46,679 nucleotides of DNA. It comes from Burkholderiales bacterium. GTDB taxonomy: Bacteria > Pseudomonadota > Gammaproteobacteria > Burkholderiales > Burkholderiaceae_C. The translations under genes were made by a program, and so were the position numbers. The stretch lies in the NCBI GenBank assembly GCA_016195825.1, contig JACPYV010000060.1, forward strand, positions 1 to 46,679, read 5' to 3'. Positions within the stretch are counted from its first letter, which is position 1. Each line of letters opens with the position of its first letter. This document shows positions 27,824 to 35,768 of this stretch, in pieces. The notes under the pieces were generated by a model that saw only the letters and a list, made by a program, of their open reading frames with translations, was not told the origin of the DNA and searched no databases.

Positions 27824-28756
27824 ATGCGACTGATCTCCGAGGCCGACGTCGCGGCCCAGCTCGACCCCGCCAGCGCCGTTGCTGCGCTGCGCGCCGCCTT
27901 TGCCCAACTGGGCCGCGGCCAGGCCCAGGTGCTGGCCCGTCACCGCGCCACCGCCACGCGTGAAGGCGCTGCGCTGGCCATCAGCGCGATGGGCGCAATC
28001 CTGGACGTCGACGGCGAACTGCCGGCCGTGCTGGGTACCAAGGTCTATTCGGCGCGCAACGGCCGATACAACTTCCTCGTCAGCCTGTTCTCGGCGGACA
28101 CCGGCGCGGCACTGGCCACGCTCGAAGCCAACGAATTCACGCGGCTGCGCACAGCCGCGGCCACGGCTGTCGCGGCGGACTCGCTGGCACTGCCCGAGGC
28201 GAAGACCTTGGCCGTCTTCGGCGCCGGCATCCAAGCCCGCGCGCATGCCGAGGCGCTGAGCCGCGTGCGCCGCTTCGAGCGGGTGCTGGTCTGCGCGCGC
28301 AGCGGCGCCGAGGCCTTCGCGGCCGAGCTGGCGGCTGCGCTCGGCCTGCCGGTGGCCGCCGTCGATGCGCCAACGGCCGCCGCCGGGGCCGACGTGATCG
28401 TGACCGCCACGCGCTCGGCCGTGCCGCTGTTCGACGGCGGCCTGGTCAGGCCCGGTGCCTTCGTGGCGGCGGTCGGTTCCAGCACCAAGACGGCCCGCGA
28501 GCTGGACGACACGCTGCTGGCCCGCGCCGCGCTGGTGGCCGTCGAGTGGCACGAGGCTGCGCGGCAAGAGGCAGGCGACATCGTGCTGGCCGCGCCCGGC
28601 GTCATCTCGCCCGATCGGTTGGTCGAGCTGGGCGAACTCATCGTGCGGCCGCGCGTGCGTGCACCGCAGGACATCGTCGTCTACAAGAGCGTCGGCATCG
28701 GCCTGGAGGACGTGGCGCTGGCCCGCCTTGTCGCCCACCGCCTGGGGGTGTGTTGA
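27824..28756 (+). CDS. Ornithine cyclodeaminase / mu-crystallin family dehydrogenase
   Basis: A 310-residue protein from the ATG at 27824, with GAGGAC upstream; a GTG one codon earlier is possible. It has the family substrate-binding half (AISAMGAILDVDGELPAVLGTKVYS, with the conserved Lys in GTKVYS) and a Rossmann half with GAGIQARAH near residues 130-138 for NAD(P). Members act as ornithine cyclodeaminases, alanine dehydrogenases or reductases of cyclic imino acids such as 1-pyrroline-2-carboxylate and 1-piperideine-2-carboxylate. Beside D-amino-acid dehydrogenase and peptidases, reduction of imino acids formed from D-Lys, D-Orn or D-Pro, or alanine formation, would fit better than true ornithine cyclisation. 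The stop overlaps the dacB start (TGATG), so both are coupled. Confidence 0.88.
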   Translation: MRLISEADVAAQLDPASAVAALRAAFAQLGRGQAQVLARHRATATREGAALAISAMGAILDVDGELPAVLGTKVYSARNGRYNFLVSLFSADTGAALATLEANEFTRLRTAAATAVAADSLALPEAKTLAVFGAGIQARAHAEALSRVRRFERVLVCARSGAEAFAAELAAALGLPVAAVDAPTAAAGADVIVTATRSAVPLFDGGLVRPGAFVAAVGSSTKTARELDDTLLARAALVAVEWHEAARQEAGDIVLAAPGVISPDRLVELGELIVRPRVRAPQDIVVYKSVGIGLEDVALARLVAHRLGVC

Positions 28757-30171
28757 TGCGCCTCGCACCGTTTGCCGCCGCGCTGTTGCTGGCCGGCTGC
28801 GCCACCACGACCGTGCCCGACCCCGTGCAGGCGGCGCTGGCCAAGGCCGGACTGCCCGCCGACTCGCTGGGCTATGTACTGCAGCCGCTGGACGGCTCCC
28901 GCGCCGCGTTGAGCCGCCGCGCCGACGTCCCCATGTCGCCGGGGTCGACGATGAAGCTGGTCACGGCCACGGTCGCGCTGGACAGGCTGGGCATCAACCA
29001 CCGCGGCCGCACCGAGCTGCTGGCGGCAGCACCCGTCGTCGACGGCGTCATCGACGGCCCGCTGATTCTGCGAGGCGGCGCCGACCCTGACCTCGACTGG
29101 CCGGCGTTGTGGTGGCTGCTGCGCCAGCTGCGCGAGAGCGGCGTGCGCGACATCCGCGGCGGCCTGGTCGTGGACCGCACGCTGTTCAACCCCACCCGCC
29201 TGGACGTCGGCCTGCCGCCCTTCGACGACGCGCCCGAGTTTGACTACAACGTCATCCCCGACGCGCTGCACTTCAACGGCAGCCTGCTGGAATTCGAGCT
29301 GCAGGCCACGCCCACCGGCGTCGCGGCGCGGACGTTGCCGGCACTGCCGGGCCTGGGCGTCGATGCCAGCGCGATGACCCTGTCCGCGCGGCCCTGCAAG
29401 GACTGGGACGAGGACTGGAAGACCGCCGCCGTGCAGCCTGCCGCCGACGGCTGGGCGCTGAAGCTCCAGGGCGCCTTCCCTGCCGGCTGCCGCCAGCGCG
29501 CGCCGCTGCAGATCGTCGACCGTCAGTGGCTGGTGACGCATGCCGTGCGCCAGCTGTGGGCGGAACTCGGCGGCACGCTGGGTCCGGGTGACGTCGAAGC
29601 GGCCGCACCGGCCGGCGCCGTCGTGCTGGCGACCCACCGCGGCAGGCCGCTGGCCGAGGTGTTGCGGGGCGTCATGAAGAGCAGCGACAACGCGCTGACC
29701 CGGTTGATCTACCTGCAGCTCGGCGCCCAGGCCGCGCAGGGTGGCGAGCCAACGCGGGCCGCTGCCGATCGCGTCGTGCGCGCCTGGTTCGCGGCCCACG
29801 GTCTGGACGACCGCGGCCTGGTGCTCGACAACGGCTCGGGCCTGTCGCGCGGCGAGCGCATCAGTCCCGCCCAACTGGCCGGCCTTTTGCGCGCCGGCCA
29901 GGCCGGTGCACAGGCGCCCGAGCTGCTGTCGACGCTGCCGATCGCGGGCGTGGACGGCACCCTGTCGCGTCGGCTCAAGGACGGCCCGGCCACGGGCCTG
30001 GCTCGACTCAAGACCGGCACGCTGCGCGACGCGGTGGGCCTGGGCGGCCTGGTGCTTGACGCCAACGGCAAGCCCTGGGTCTTCGTCGCGCTGCTCAACC
30101 ACCCGCAGGCCGCGGCAAAGGGCCGGCCGGTGCTGGACGCTCTCGTGAACTGGGTGGCGACGCAACGCTGA
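28756..30171 (+). CDS. dacB: D-alanyl-D-alanine carboxypeptidase/endopeptidase (PBP4, S13) as a lipoprotein
   Basis: A 471-residue protein whose ATG overlaps the preceding stop. It has a lipobox LLLAGC with Cys15, so it should be anchored to the outer membrane. The S13 motifs are S64-T-M-K67 (MSPGSTMKLVTATVAL), S310-D-N312 (MKSSDNALTRLIYLQ) and K419-T-G421 (RLKTGTLRDAVGLGG). PBP4-type enzymes cleave D-Ala-D-Ala ends and D-Ala-mDAP cross-links in the periplasm, releasing D-Ala and trimming murein. Lipoprotein anchoring is less usual than the soluble Escherichia coli form. The gene is cotranscribed with a cyclodeaminase-family enzyme, which again links cell-wall peptides with amino-acid catabolism. 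Confidence 0.92.
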   Translation: MRLAPFAAALLLAGCATTTVPDPVQAALAKAGLPADSLGYVLQPLDGSRAALSRRADVPMSPGSTMKLVTATVALDRLGINHRGRTELLAAAPVVDGVIDGPLILRGGADPDLDWPALWWLLRQLRESGVRDIRGGLVVDRTLFNPTRLDVGLPPFDDAPEFDYNVIPDALHFNGSLLEFELQATPTGVAARTLPALPGLGVDASAMTLSARPCKDWDEDWKTAAVQPAADGWALKLQGAFPAGCRQRAPLQIVDRQWLVTHAVRQLWAELGGTLGPGDVEAAAPAGAVVLATHRGRPLAEVLRGVMKSSDNALTRLIYLQLGAQAAQGGEPTRAAADRVVRAWFAAHGLDDRGLVLDNGSGLSRGERISPAQLAGLLRAGQAGAQAPELLSTLPIAGVDGTLSRRLKDGPATGLARLKTGTLRDAVGLGGLVLDANGKPWVFVALLNHPQAAAKGRPVLDALVNWVATQR

Positions 30172-30299
30172 GGTTGGGATTCGAGGTCAGTGCTGAGGGT
30201 TGGGAGGGCTGGCGGCTTTGCGGTGAAAGCGGGCGCAACAGTCCGGCCAGAACGCCTCGAATACGATGGGTCGCTCCTCCATCGGCAAAGACCCAGCCC

Positions 30300-30425
30300 A
30301 TGCGATGCCTCGGCATCACGATCATGCTCACCGTTGTGGCCACTACTCGTGCGGGCGCCCTGGCCTGCGAGCGACTCTGCGACACGCAGCCCCACACCTT
30401 ACCCGCTCAGCACGGCAGGCGATGA
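30300..30425 (+). CDS. Possible 41-aa exported small peptide overlapping the TAXI-like gene start
   Basis: ATG 30300 to TGA 30425 encodes MRCLGITIMLTVVATTRAGA, then LACERLCDTQ and a short polar tail. The front half looks like a signal peptide with possible cleavage after ALA, leaving a short two-Cys peptide. Its stop overlaps the next ATG as ATGA, which is typical of coupled genes. There is no evident ribosome-binding site, and no homologue is known to me. It may be only leader sequence. Confidence 0.25.
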   Translation: MRCLGITIMLTVVATTRAGALACERLCDTQPHTLPAQHGRR

Positions 30426-31801
30426 CCCCGATTCAGCAATGGCATGCCACCCGCAGCCTGCGCCTGCTGCTGCAGACGCTGCGCGACATGATGGTCTCGA
30501 TGGGCCCTCTGCTGCTGCTCGGCGGAGGCCTGCTGGTAGCGGCCTACTGGTGGCTGGATCCGCAGCCGCCGCGCCAGGTGAGGCTGGCCACCGGCCCGGC
30601 CGGAAGTGCCTACGCCGGCTTCGGTGAGGGCTATGCGAAGGTGCTGGCGCGCGAGCGCATCCAGGTGGAGCTGATTGCCACTGAAGGCGCGCAGGACGAT
30701 CTGGCCCATCTGCGCGCGGGCACGGCCGATGTGGGTTTTGTCCGCGGGGGCATGGCCGATCCGGTGGCCGATACCGAGGCTGGCATCGTCTCGCTGGGCA
30801 GCCTGTTCTACGAGCCGATCTGGATCTTCTATCGCCGCGATCTCGGCATCGCGCGCCGCCAGCCCGGCGGCGAACTGCAGCGCCTGGCCCAGTTGCGCGG
30901 CCTGCGAGTCAATGTGGATCAGGACGGCAGCGGCGTACCGCAGATTGTCGAAAAGCTGCTGGCGCTGAACCAGCTGAAGCCGACCGATCTGCGGCTGTCC
31001 AATCTGGCGCCCGACGCCGCTGGTGCGGCCCTGCGCCAGGGCAGGCTGGACGCCGCGGTGCTGATCTCGGCGCCGCAGGCCGGCCTGATCCGCGCGTTGC
31101 TGCGCGACCCGGCCATTGCGCTGATGGCCTTCGAGCAGGACGAGGCCTATTCGCGCCTCCTGCCCTTCCTGTCCACCGTGAGGCTGCCGCGCGGTGTGGT
31201 GGACCTGGCGGCCGATTTGCCGCCTCACGACGTGCCGTTGCTGGCCACCACGACCGCACTGCTGGCGCGCGAGCAGACGCACCCCGCGCTGCGCCAGCTG
31301 TTCGCGCAGGCGGCCCTGGGCCAGCACAGCGAGGCCGGCTGGTTCAATGGCGCGCGCGACTTCCCCAACACCCGCACCAGCGAGCTGCCGGTCAGCGCCG
31401 AGGGTGACCGTGCGATCAACGGCACGTCACCGGCCTGGGCGCGCTTCCTGCCCTTCTGGGCCGGCAATCTGCTGGAACGGATGTGGCTGGTGGTCGGCGG
31501 CCTGCTGGTGCTGATGCTGCCGCTGTCGCGCGTGGTGCCGCCGCTCTACACCTTCCGGGTGCGCTCGCGCGTGTTCCGCTGGTATGCGCGGCTGCGCGAG
31601 GTGGAAGCAAGGCTGGAGACCGGCACAGGCGAGCGCGACGCTTTGCTGGACGAGCTGGACGAGCTGGACCGTGTCACACACCGCATTGCGGTGCCGTTGT
31701 CCTATGCCGAAGAGCTTTACGCGCTGCGCAACAACATCTATGCGGTGCGCAAGCGCCTGCTGGCGCAGCCGGCCCGGCCAACAGACGGACCGGCCGACTG
31801 A
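30422..31801 (+). CDS. Membrane-anchored TAXI-family (TRAP-type) solute-binding protein, orphan
   Basis: A 459-residue protein from the ATG at 30422. One N-terminal membrane helix (about 26-46, MGPLLLLGGGLLVAAYWWL) leads into a periplasmic TAXI/NMT1-type binding domain (about 52-335: VRLATGPAGSAYAGFGEGYA, LRAGTADVGFVRGG, VNVDQDGSGVPQIVEKLL). A second helix (about 373-398, MWLVVGGLLVLMLPLSRVV) precedes a cytoplasmic charged coiled coil (REVEARLETGTGERDALLDELDELD). Classical TAXI proteins are free in the periplasm and work with a TRAP permease. Here the protein spans the membrane twice and no permease gene is present, so it may be a sensor or scaffold. It is followed at 26 bp by the Gre-like gene. 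Confidence 0.82.
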   Translation: MTPIQQWHATRSLRLLLQTLRDMMVSMGPLLLLGGGLLVAAYWWLDPQPPRQVRLATGPAGSAYAGFGEGYAKVLARERIQVELIATEGAQDDLAHLRAGTADVGFVRGGMADPVADTEAGIVSLGSLFYEPIWIFYRRDLGIARRQPGGELQRLAQLRGLRVNVDQDGSGVPQIVEKLLALNQLKPTDLRLSNLAPDAAGAALRQGRLDAAVLISAPQAGLIRALLRDPAIALMAFEQDEAYSRLLPFLSTVRLPRGVVDLAADLPPHDVPLLATTTALLAREQTHPALRQLFAQAALGQHSEAGWFNGARDFPNTRTSELPVSAEGDRAINGTSPAWARFLPFWAGNLLERMWLVVGGLLVLMLPLSRVVPPLYTFRVRSRVFRWYARLREVEARLETGTGERDALLDELDELDRVTHRIAVPLSYAEELYALRNNIYAVRKRLLAQPARPTDGPAD

Positions 31802-31827
31802 TCAACGCGAGAAGCGTACCTTTCATC

Positions 31828-32310
31828 ATGGATAAATTCTTGCTGCAACAGCAGGTGCTGGAACGGCTCGCCGAAGACCTGCGACAAGCCGAAGAGGCAG
31901 CGCGAGTGGCGCATGAAACGGCGACTCACGAAGAGAACATCGCCGAAAACAAATACGACACATTGGGTCTCGAAGCCGCCTACCTGGCCACCGGCCAGGC
32001 GCGTCGCGCCGAAGCCATCCGCCAGGCGATCGTCAATTGGCGCCAATTCCGCCCACGCGCCTACGACGCGAGCGTCGGCATACAGATCGGCGCGCTGGTC
32101 TGCCTGGTCGACTCCGACGACAAGCAGCAACAGCTCTTTCTCGGTCCGGATGGGGGCAGCATGAAGTTGGTCAGCGGCGCTGAGCTCGTTCAGGTCATCA
32201 GCAGCCAGGCCCCGTTGGGCAGGGCCATGCTGGGCAAACGCGAGGGTGATGAGGTGTCGCTACAGGTCGCGCCAATCCGGCAGCAGTTTGAGGTGCTGTG
32301 GGTTGATTGA
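31828..32310 (+). CDS. GreA/GreB-like transcription elongation factor family protein
   Basis: A 160-residue protein starting at ATG 31828. The N-terminal about 75 residues form an antiparallel coiled coil whose turn (ETATHEENIAENKYD) is acidic, like the catalytic tip of Gre factors. The C-terminal FKBP-like part contains GALVCLVDSDDKQQQLFLGPDGG and the GreA/B signature PLGRAMLGKREGDEVSL. The size is close to that of GreA (158). Gre proteins enter the RNA polymerase secondary channel and stimulate transcript cleavage. The divergent coiled-coil sequence suggests a paralogue with a specialised or altered activity rather than the housekeeping GreA. No strong ribosome site is visible, and it lies 26 bp behind the TAXI-like gene. 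Confidence 0.82.
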   Translation: MDKFLLQQQVLERLAEDLRQAEEAARVAHETATHEENIAENKYDTLGLEAAYLATGQARRAEAIRQAIVNWRQFRPRAYDASVGIQIGALVCLVDSDDKQQQLFLGPDGGSMKLVSGAELVQVISSQAPLGRAMLGKREGDEVSLQVAPIRQQFEVLWVD

Positions 32311-32367
32311 GCCGCAAGCAAGTTCACGCCGAATTGACTTGATCGTGTCGCTGCACAGACCTTACCC

Positions 32368-33054
32368 ATGCAAGCAACGACGCTGACATCGCACGCACCA
32401 TTCCCCGCAAGTCCGGAGTTGCCGCGGCTCTACACCTTTCGCCGCTGCCCCTATGCGATGCGCGCACGGATGGCGCTGCTGCAAGCCTGGCTGGCCTTCG
32501 AGGCGGTGGAGGTCAGCTTGCGCGACAAGCCGGTCAGCCTGCTGACCTTGTCTCCCAAAGCGACGGTACCGGTACTGCACCTACCTGACGGCAGCGTGAT
32601 CGAGGAGAGTTGGGACATCATGCGCTGGGCGCTCGCGGCGCCCGAAGCGCAGGGCTGGTGGGCGCGGGCGCAGTCACCGGCGAACCTGGACCTGGTGAAT
32701 CGCAATGACGGCGACTTCAAGCATCACCTGGACCGCTGGAAGTACCCCCAGCGCCATGCGAGTGAGACCCTCACGCCGGACGCACACCGAGACAGGGCGC
32801 TGGATGTGCTTCTGCGACCGCTGGAAGCCCGGCTGCGCAACGAGCCCTTCCTCGGCGGCCCCACGCCCTGCGCCACCGATCTGGCCGTGATGCCCTTCGT
32901 GCGTCAGTTCGCCTCGGTGGACCCGGAATGGTTTGCAACATTGGATTTGCCGTCGGTACGGTCATGGCTGAACGGCTGGCTCGTCCACGCGCTGTTCGCT
33001 GCTTGCATGCACAAGTTGCCCACGGGAGGTGCGAATCGCTTTCCCCTGCTCTGA
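32368..33054 (+). CDS. Glutathione S-transferase family protein
   Basis: A 228-residue protein. The N-terminal thioredoxin-fold domain begins PRLYTFRRCPYAMRARMALL with Cys27 at the GSH site. It includes the cis-Pro segment KATVPVLHLPDGSVIEESWDIMRWAL that binds the glutathione gamma-glutamyl group; ESW/ES is the usual Glu-Ser pair. A helical C-terminal domain covers about 100-215 (PFLGGPTPCATDLAVMPFVRQFA). Members conjugate or reduce electrophiles in the cytoplasm. A Cys rather than Ser/Tyr at the active site points to the beta/omega-like thiol-transferase side. It is a stand-alone gene, and the ribosome site is weak. Confidence 0.9.
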   Translation: MQATTLTSHAPFPASPELPRLYTFRRCPYAMRARMALLQAWLAFEAVEVSLRDKPVSLLTLSPKATVPVLHLPDGSVIEESWDIMRWALAAPEAQGWWARAQSPANLDLVNRNDGDFKHHLDRWKYPQRHASETLTPDAHRDRALDVLLRPLEARLRNEPFLGGPTPCATDLAVMPFVRQFASVDPEWFATLDLPSVRSWLNGWLVHALFAACMHKLPTGGANRFPLL

Positions 33055-33101
33055 CCTAGCTTGCTTGGCGGCCAGCTCAGTCCCAATCGCGAGCTGATGT
33101 T

Positions 33102-33132
33102 GCCAACGACCGCACCGTGCAGCGGCGTTGGC
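33102..33132. terminator. Strong hairpin between convergent GST and dacA genes
   Basis: GCCAACG (33102-33108), a bulged A, and CCGC pair with GCGG and CGTTGGC (33122-33132) around an 8-base loop, giving 11 pairs. It lies between two convergent stops and could terminate both transcripts. No T-run is present on either side. Confidence 0.45.
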
Positions 33133-33142
33133 CCTGCTCCGA

Positions 33143-34399
33143 TTACTTCGAGAACCAGCCGACGACGCGCTGACGCAGGCGCTCGAAGAACCCGGCGCGT
33201 TCCACGTCGGCGAGCGCAACGACCGGTGCCTCGCCCAACGGCTTGCCGTTGGCGGTGGCGACGATCTTGCCGATCACGGCACCCTTGGCGATGGGGGCCT
33301 CAAGTGCAGGATTCAGCGCGACGGATGTCTGGACGTTGGCCGCCTGACCCTTGGGCACCACCAACGTCCAAGCCTGGGCTATGCCGGCATTGACCGTGGG
33401 CACCACGCCGTAGGTGACCTTGGCGCTTGCCAGCGTCGCGCCGGCCTGCACGGGCGTGGCCCGCTCGAAGTTGGCATAACCCCAATTGAACAGCACGCGG
33501 GTCTGGTCCGCCCGGGCCTGCTTGCTGTCGGCGTTCATGATGACCGAGATCAGGCGCATGCCGTTGCGCTTGGCCGAGGCGGTCAGGCAGTAGCCTGCTT
33601 CTTCGGTGTGGCCAGTCTTGAGGCCATCGACCGTGGGATCGGTGTACAGCAGCGCGTTGCGGTTGCCTTGCTTGATACCGTTGTACGTGAACTCGCGCTC
33701 CGCGTAGAGCGGGTAGTACTCGGCGCTGTTGCGAATGATGGCCGCAGCCAGAACGGCCAGGTCGCGCGCCGACGCCTTGTTGTTGGGGTCGGGCAGTCCT
33801 GCCGAATTCGCGAACTGGGTCTTGGTCATGCCCAACTTCGTGGCCTCGGCGTTCATCATCGCCACGAAGCCGGACTCCGAGCCGCCGATGTGCTCGGCCA
33901 GGGCCTTGGAGGCGTCATTGCCGCTCGCGATGACCACGCCGCGCAGCATGTCCATGAGGGATGCCTGCGCGTTGAGGGGCACAAACATGCAGCTGTCGCC
34001 CTCCTTGCCGCCGCGGCACCAGGCGCTGAGGCTCATGGTGACTGGGTCGGTGGGCTTGAGCTTTCCGCTCTTGAGCCCCTGCTCCACCAGGTAGCTGGTC
34101 ATCATCTTGGTGAGGGACGCGGGCGGCAGCGGCTCATCCGGGTTGGAGGAGGCCAGCACCTGTCCTGTGTCGAAGTCCATCAGCACCCAGGCCTTGTTGG
34201 CGAGCACCGGCACCGACCGCCCGTTGGCGTCGGTTGTCATGGCGGGTTCGGCTGCTTCGGCAGCCTTGTTCTTGTGTTTCTGTGCTGTGACGCGCGGCTT
34301 GGCGTGCTGCGCGCTGAGGGCCGCAGTGGGCGCTGCGACGAGGAGCGCGCCGGCAACGGTGATGGAAAGCAGGGATGCGCAGGGGAGTCGGGAAATCAT
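33143..34399 (-). CDS. dacA: D-alanyl-D-alanine carboxypeptidase, PBP5/6 (DacA, S11) type
   Basis: A 418-residue protein from ATG 34399, which gives a normal signal peptide (MISRLPCASLLSITVAGALL to ALSA); an in-frame ATG at 34438 is possible, and neither has a clear ribosome site. The S11 motifs are S95-L-T-K98 (PPASLTKMM), S159-G-N161 (VIASGNDASKALAE) and K261-T-G263 (VDGLKTGHTEEAGY). A beta-sandwich domain follows, and the C-terminus AGFFERLRQRVVGWFSK is an amphipathic helix that tethers PBP5 to the inner membrane. It trims the terminal D-Ala from murein pentapeptides. A low-complexity Lys/Ala linker after the signal (KPRVTAQKHKNKAAEAAEPA) is a little unusual. It lies downstream of the Tat-exported LD-carboxypeptidase on the same strand. 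Confidence 0.93.
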   Translation of the reverse strand: MISRLPCASLLSITVAGALLVAAPTAALSAQHAKPRVTAQKHKNKAAEAAEPAMTTDANGRSVPVLANKAWVLMDFDTGQVLASSNPDEPLPPASLTKMMTSYLVEQGLKSGKLKPTDPVTMSLSAWCRGGKEGDSCMFVPLNAQASLMDMLRGVVIASGNDASKALAEHIGGSESGFVAMMNAEATKLGMTKTQFANSAGLPDPNNKASARDLAVLAAAIIRNSAEYYPLYAEREFTYNGIKQGNRNALLYTDPTVDGLKTGHTEEAGYCLTASAKRNGMRLISVIMNADSKQARADQTRVLFNWGYANFERATPVQAGATLASAKVTYGVVPTVNAGIAQAWTLVVPKGQAANVQTSVALNPALEAPIAKGAVIGKIVATANGKPLGEAPVVALADVERAGFFERLRQRVVGWFSK

Positions 34400-34682
34400 G
34401 GACAGGTGCAAATTCAAGGAGACGACAGCAGGCCACATGTTAGGTGTCGATCGCTGAGGCAGGGTGTAACGACATCCGGCCGGGGTATCGCGCCTGATCG
34501 CGTGAGCGTCTCGATGGCTGCCTCCCGGCGCCCCCTCGGCTTGTTTCTTCAAGGCTGCATCGGGACGATGGGTGTCGGCCATCTGGCCTGCCGCGAAGCA
34601 CAGCAACCAGTCTGAAGCCGCCAACAAACCACCACCGTGGCGAGTGCAAACCAGGTCGGCGCTCCTCGCGCCACGTGCAGCC
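34400..34682. other. 283-bp spacer between the Tat LD-carboxypeptidase and dacA
   Basis: It contains a GGCGC-TCCTC-GCGCC hairpin (34658-34672) 11 bases after the LD-carboxypeptidase stop (minus strand), without a T-run. No coding frame is convincing. The dacA promoter presumably lies at the 34400-34500 end, but no clear -35/-10 pair was found. Confidence 0.4.
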
Positions 34683-35720
34683 TCAGGCGACCGCGGGCTG
34701 CAGCAGCCGGATCGTGCCGGCCTCCGCATCCATCTCCGCCGCCGCCCCCACCGGCACCGTCAGCTTGCGCTTGATGTGCCCGATGGCCGCGCCGCGGTAG
34801 ACGGGCACGTTCAGCGGCAGCAAGTAGTCATCGAACACCTCGTCCAGCGTCAGACTGCCGTAGCCCTCGCCGGGCTCGCACTTGGTGAAGCGGCCCAGCA
34901 CGACGCCGGCGACCTGCCCCAGCGCACCGGCCAGGCGCAGCGTGGAGAGGCAGCGGTCGATGCGGTAGATGTATTCGTTGATGTCTTCCAGGAACAGGAT
35001 CGCGCCTCGGCAGTCCGGGAAGTAGGGCGTGCCGGCCAGCGAGGCCAGCACGGTCAGGTTGCCGCCCACCAGCCGGCCCTGCGCGCGGCCGGGGCGGATG
35101 GCCATGGTGCGCTCCTCGCGGGCGACGAGGTCGTCCACCGGCTTCACGACCGGGTTCCGCAGCACGGCGGCCTCGGCGTTCATCGCTACGGCCTTGAAGC
35201 TCTGCACCGAGTAGTCGTTCCACTCTGACGCCGCCACCGGGCTGTGAAAGGCGACCAGGCCGGTCTGGCGGTGTATCGCATTGACCAGGCTGGTCAGGTC
35301 GCTGAAGCCGCCAAAGAACTTGGGCCGGCGCTTGATCAGCCCGTAGTCCAGCTGGTCGACGATGCGGTTGCAGCCGGAGCCGCCGGTCATGGCCAGGATG
35401 CCGGCCACCGAGTCGTCCGCAAACATCGCGTTGATGTCGCTGGCGCGCTGGGCGTCGGTACCGGCGAAGGGCCCGCGCCGCGCGGCGACGAACTCGCCTG
35501 GCTTGACCTTGAAGCCCAGCGCCTGCAGCGACTCGATGGCGAGCTTCAACGGTTCGCGCTCGAAGGTGGCGTTTGCCGGGCTGACGAGGCCCAGCGTGTC
35601 GCCGGGCCGCAGGCGCGGCGCCAGCAGTGCGCCGTTGGCGGCGCGGGCGGGTTGGGCGGCGGCCAACAGGCTGCCGGCGGCGGCGCTGAAGTGCAGTAGT
35701 TGACGGCGGGACGGGTTCAT
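34683..35720 (-). CDS. Tat-exported LD-carboxypeptidase, S66 family
   Basis: A 345-residue protein from ATG 35720 with a twin-arginine signal (MNPSRRQLLHFSAAAGSLLA, cleavage near ARA). The S66 triad is complete: Ser in GGFSDLTSLV, Glu in LFLEDINEYIYRIDRCL, and His in GAAIGHIKRKLTVPVG. LD-carboxypeptidases are usually cytoplasmic and act on recycled tetrapeptides; a periplasmic form would instead trim tetrapeptides on the sacculus or incoming muropeptides. It is upstream of a DD-carboxypeptidase (dacA) on the same strand, so pentapeptides could be cut to tetra- and then tripeptides in the periplasm. It is a paralogue of the leaderless protein encoded at 22358 but clearly distinct. It is divergent from a binding-like gene across only 48 bp. 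Confidence 0.9.
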   Translation of the reverse strand: MNPSRRQLLHFSAAAGSLLAAAQPARAANGALLAPRLRPGDTLGLVSPANATFEREPLKLAIESLQALGFKVKPGEFVAARRGPFAGTDAQRASDINAMFADDSVAGILAMTGGSGCNRIVDQLDYGLIKRRPKFFGGFSDLTSLVNAIHRQTGLVAFHSPVAASEWNDYSVQSFKAVAMNAEAAVLRNPVVKPVDDLVAREERTMAIRPGRAQGRLVGGNLTVLASLAGTPYFPDCRGAILFLEDINEYIYRIDRCLSTLRLAGALGQVAGVVLGRFTKCEPGEGYGSLTLDEVFDDYLLPLNVPVYRGAAIGHIKRKLTVPVGAAAEMDAEAGTIRLLQPAVA

Positions 35721-35768
35721 TGGCTGGTCCAAAGTCAGAAATGACGGGCTAACCGCATACTTGGTCGC

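Noticed and set aside
34440..34649. 69-aa minus-strand frame in the dacA upstream spacer
   Set aside because: No ribosome site, Arg/Ser/Gly-rich composition and no similarity to a known small protein.
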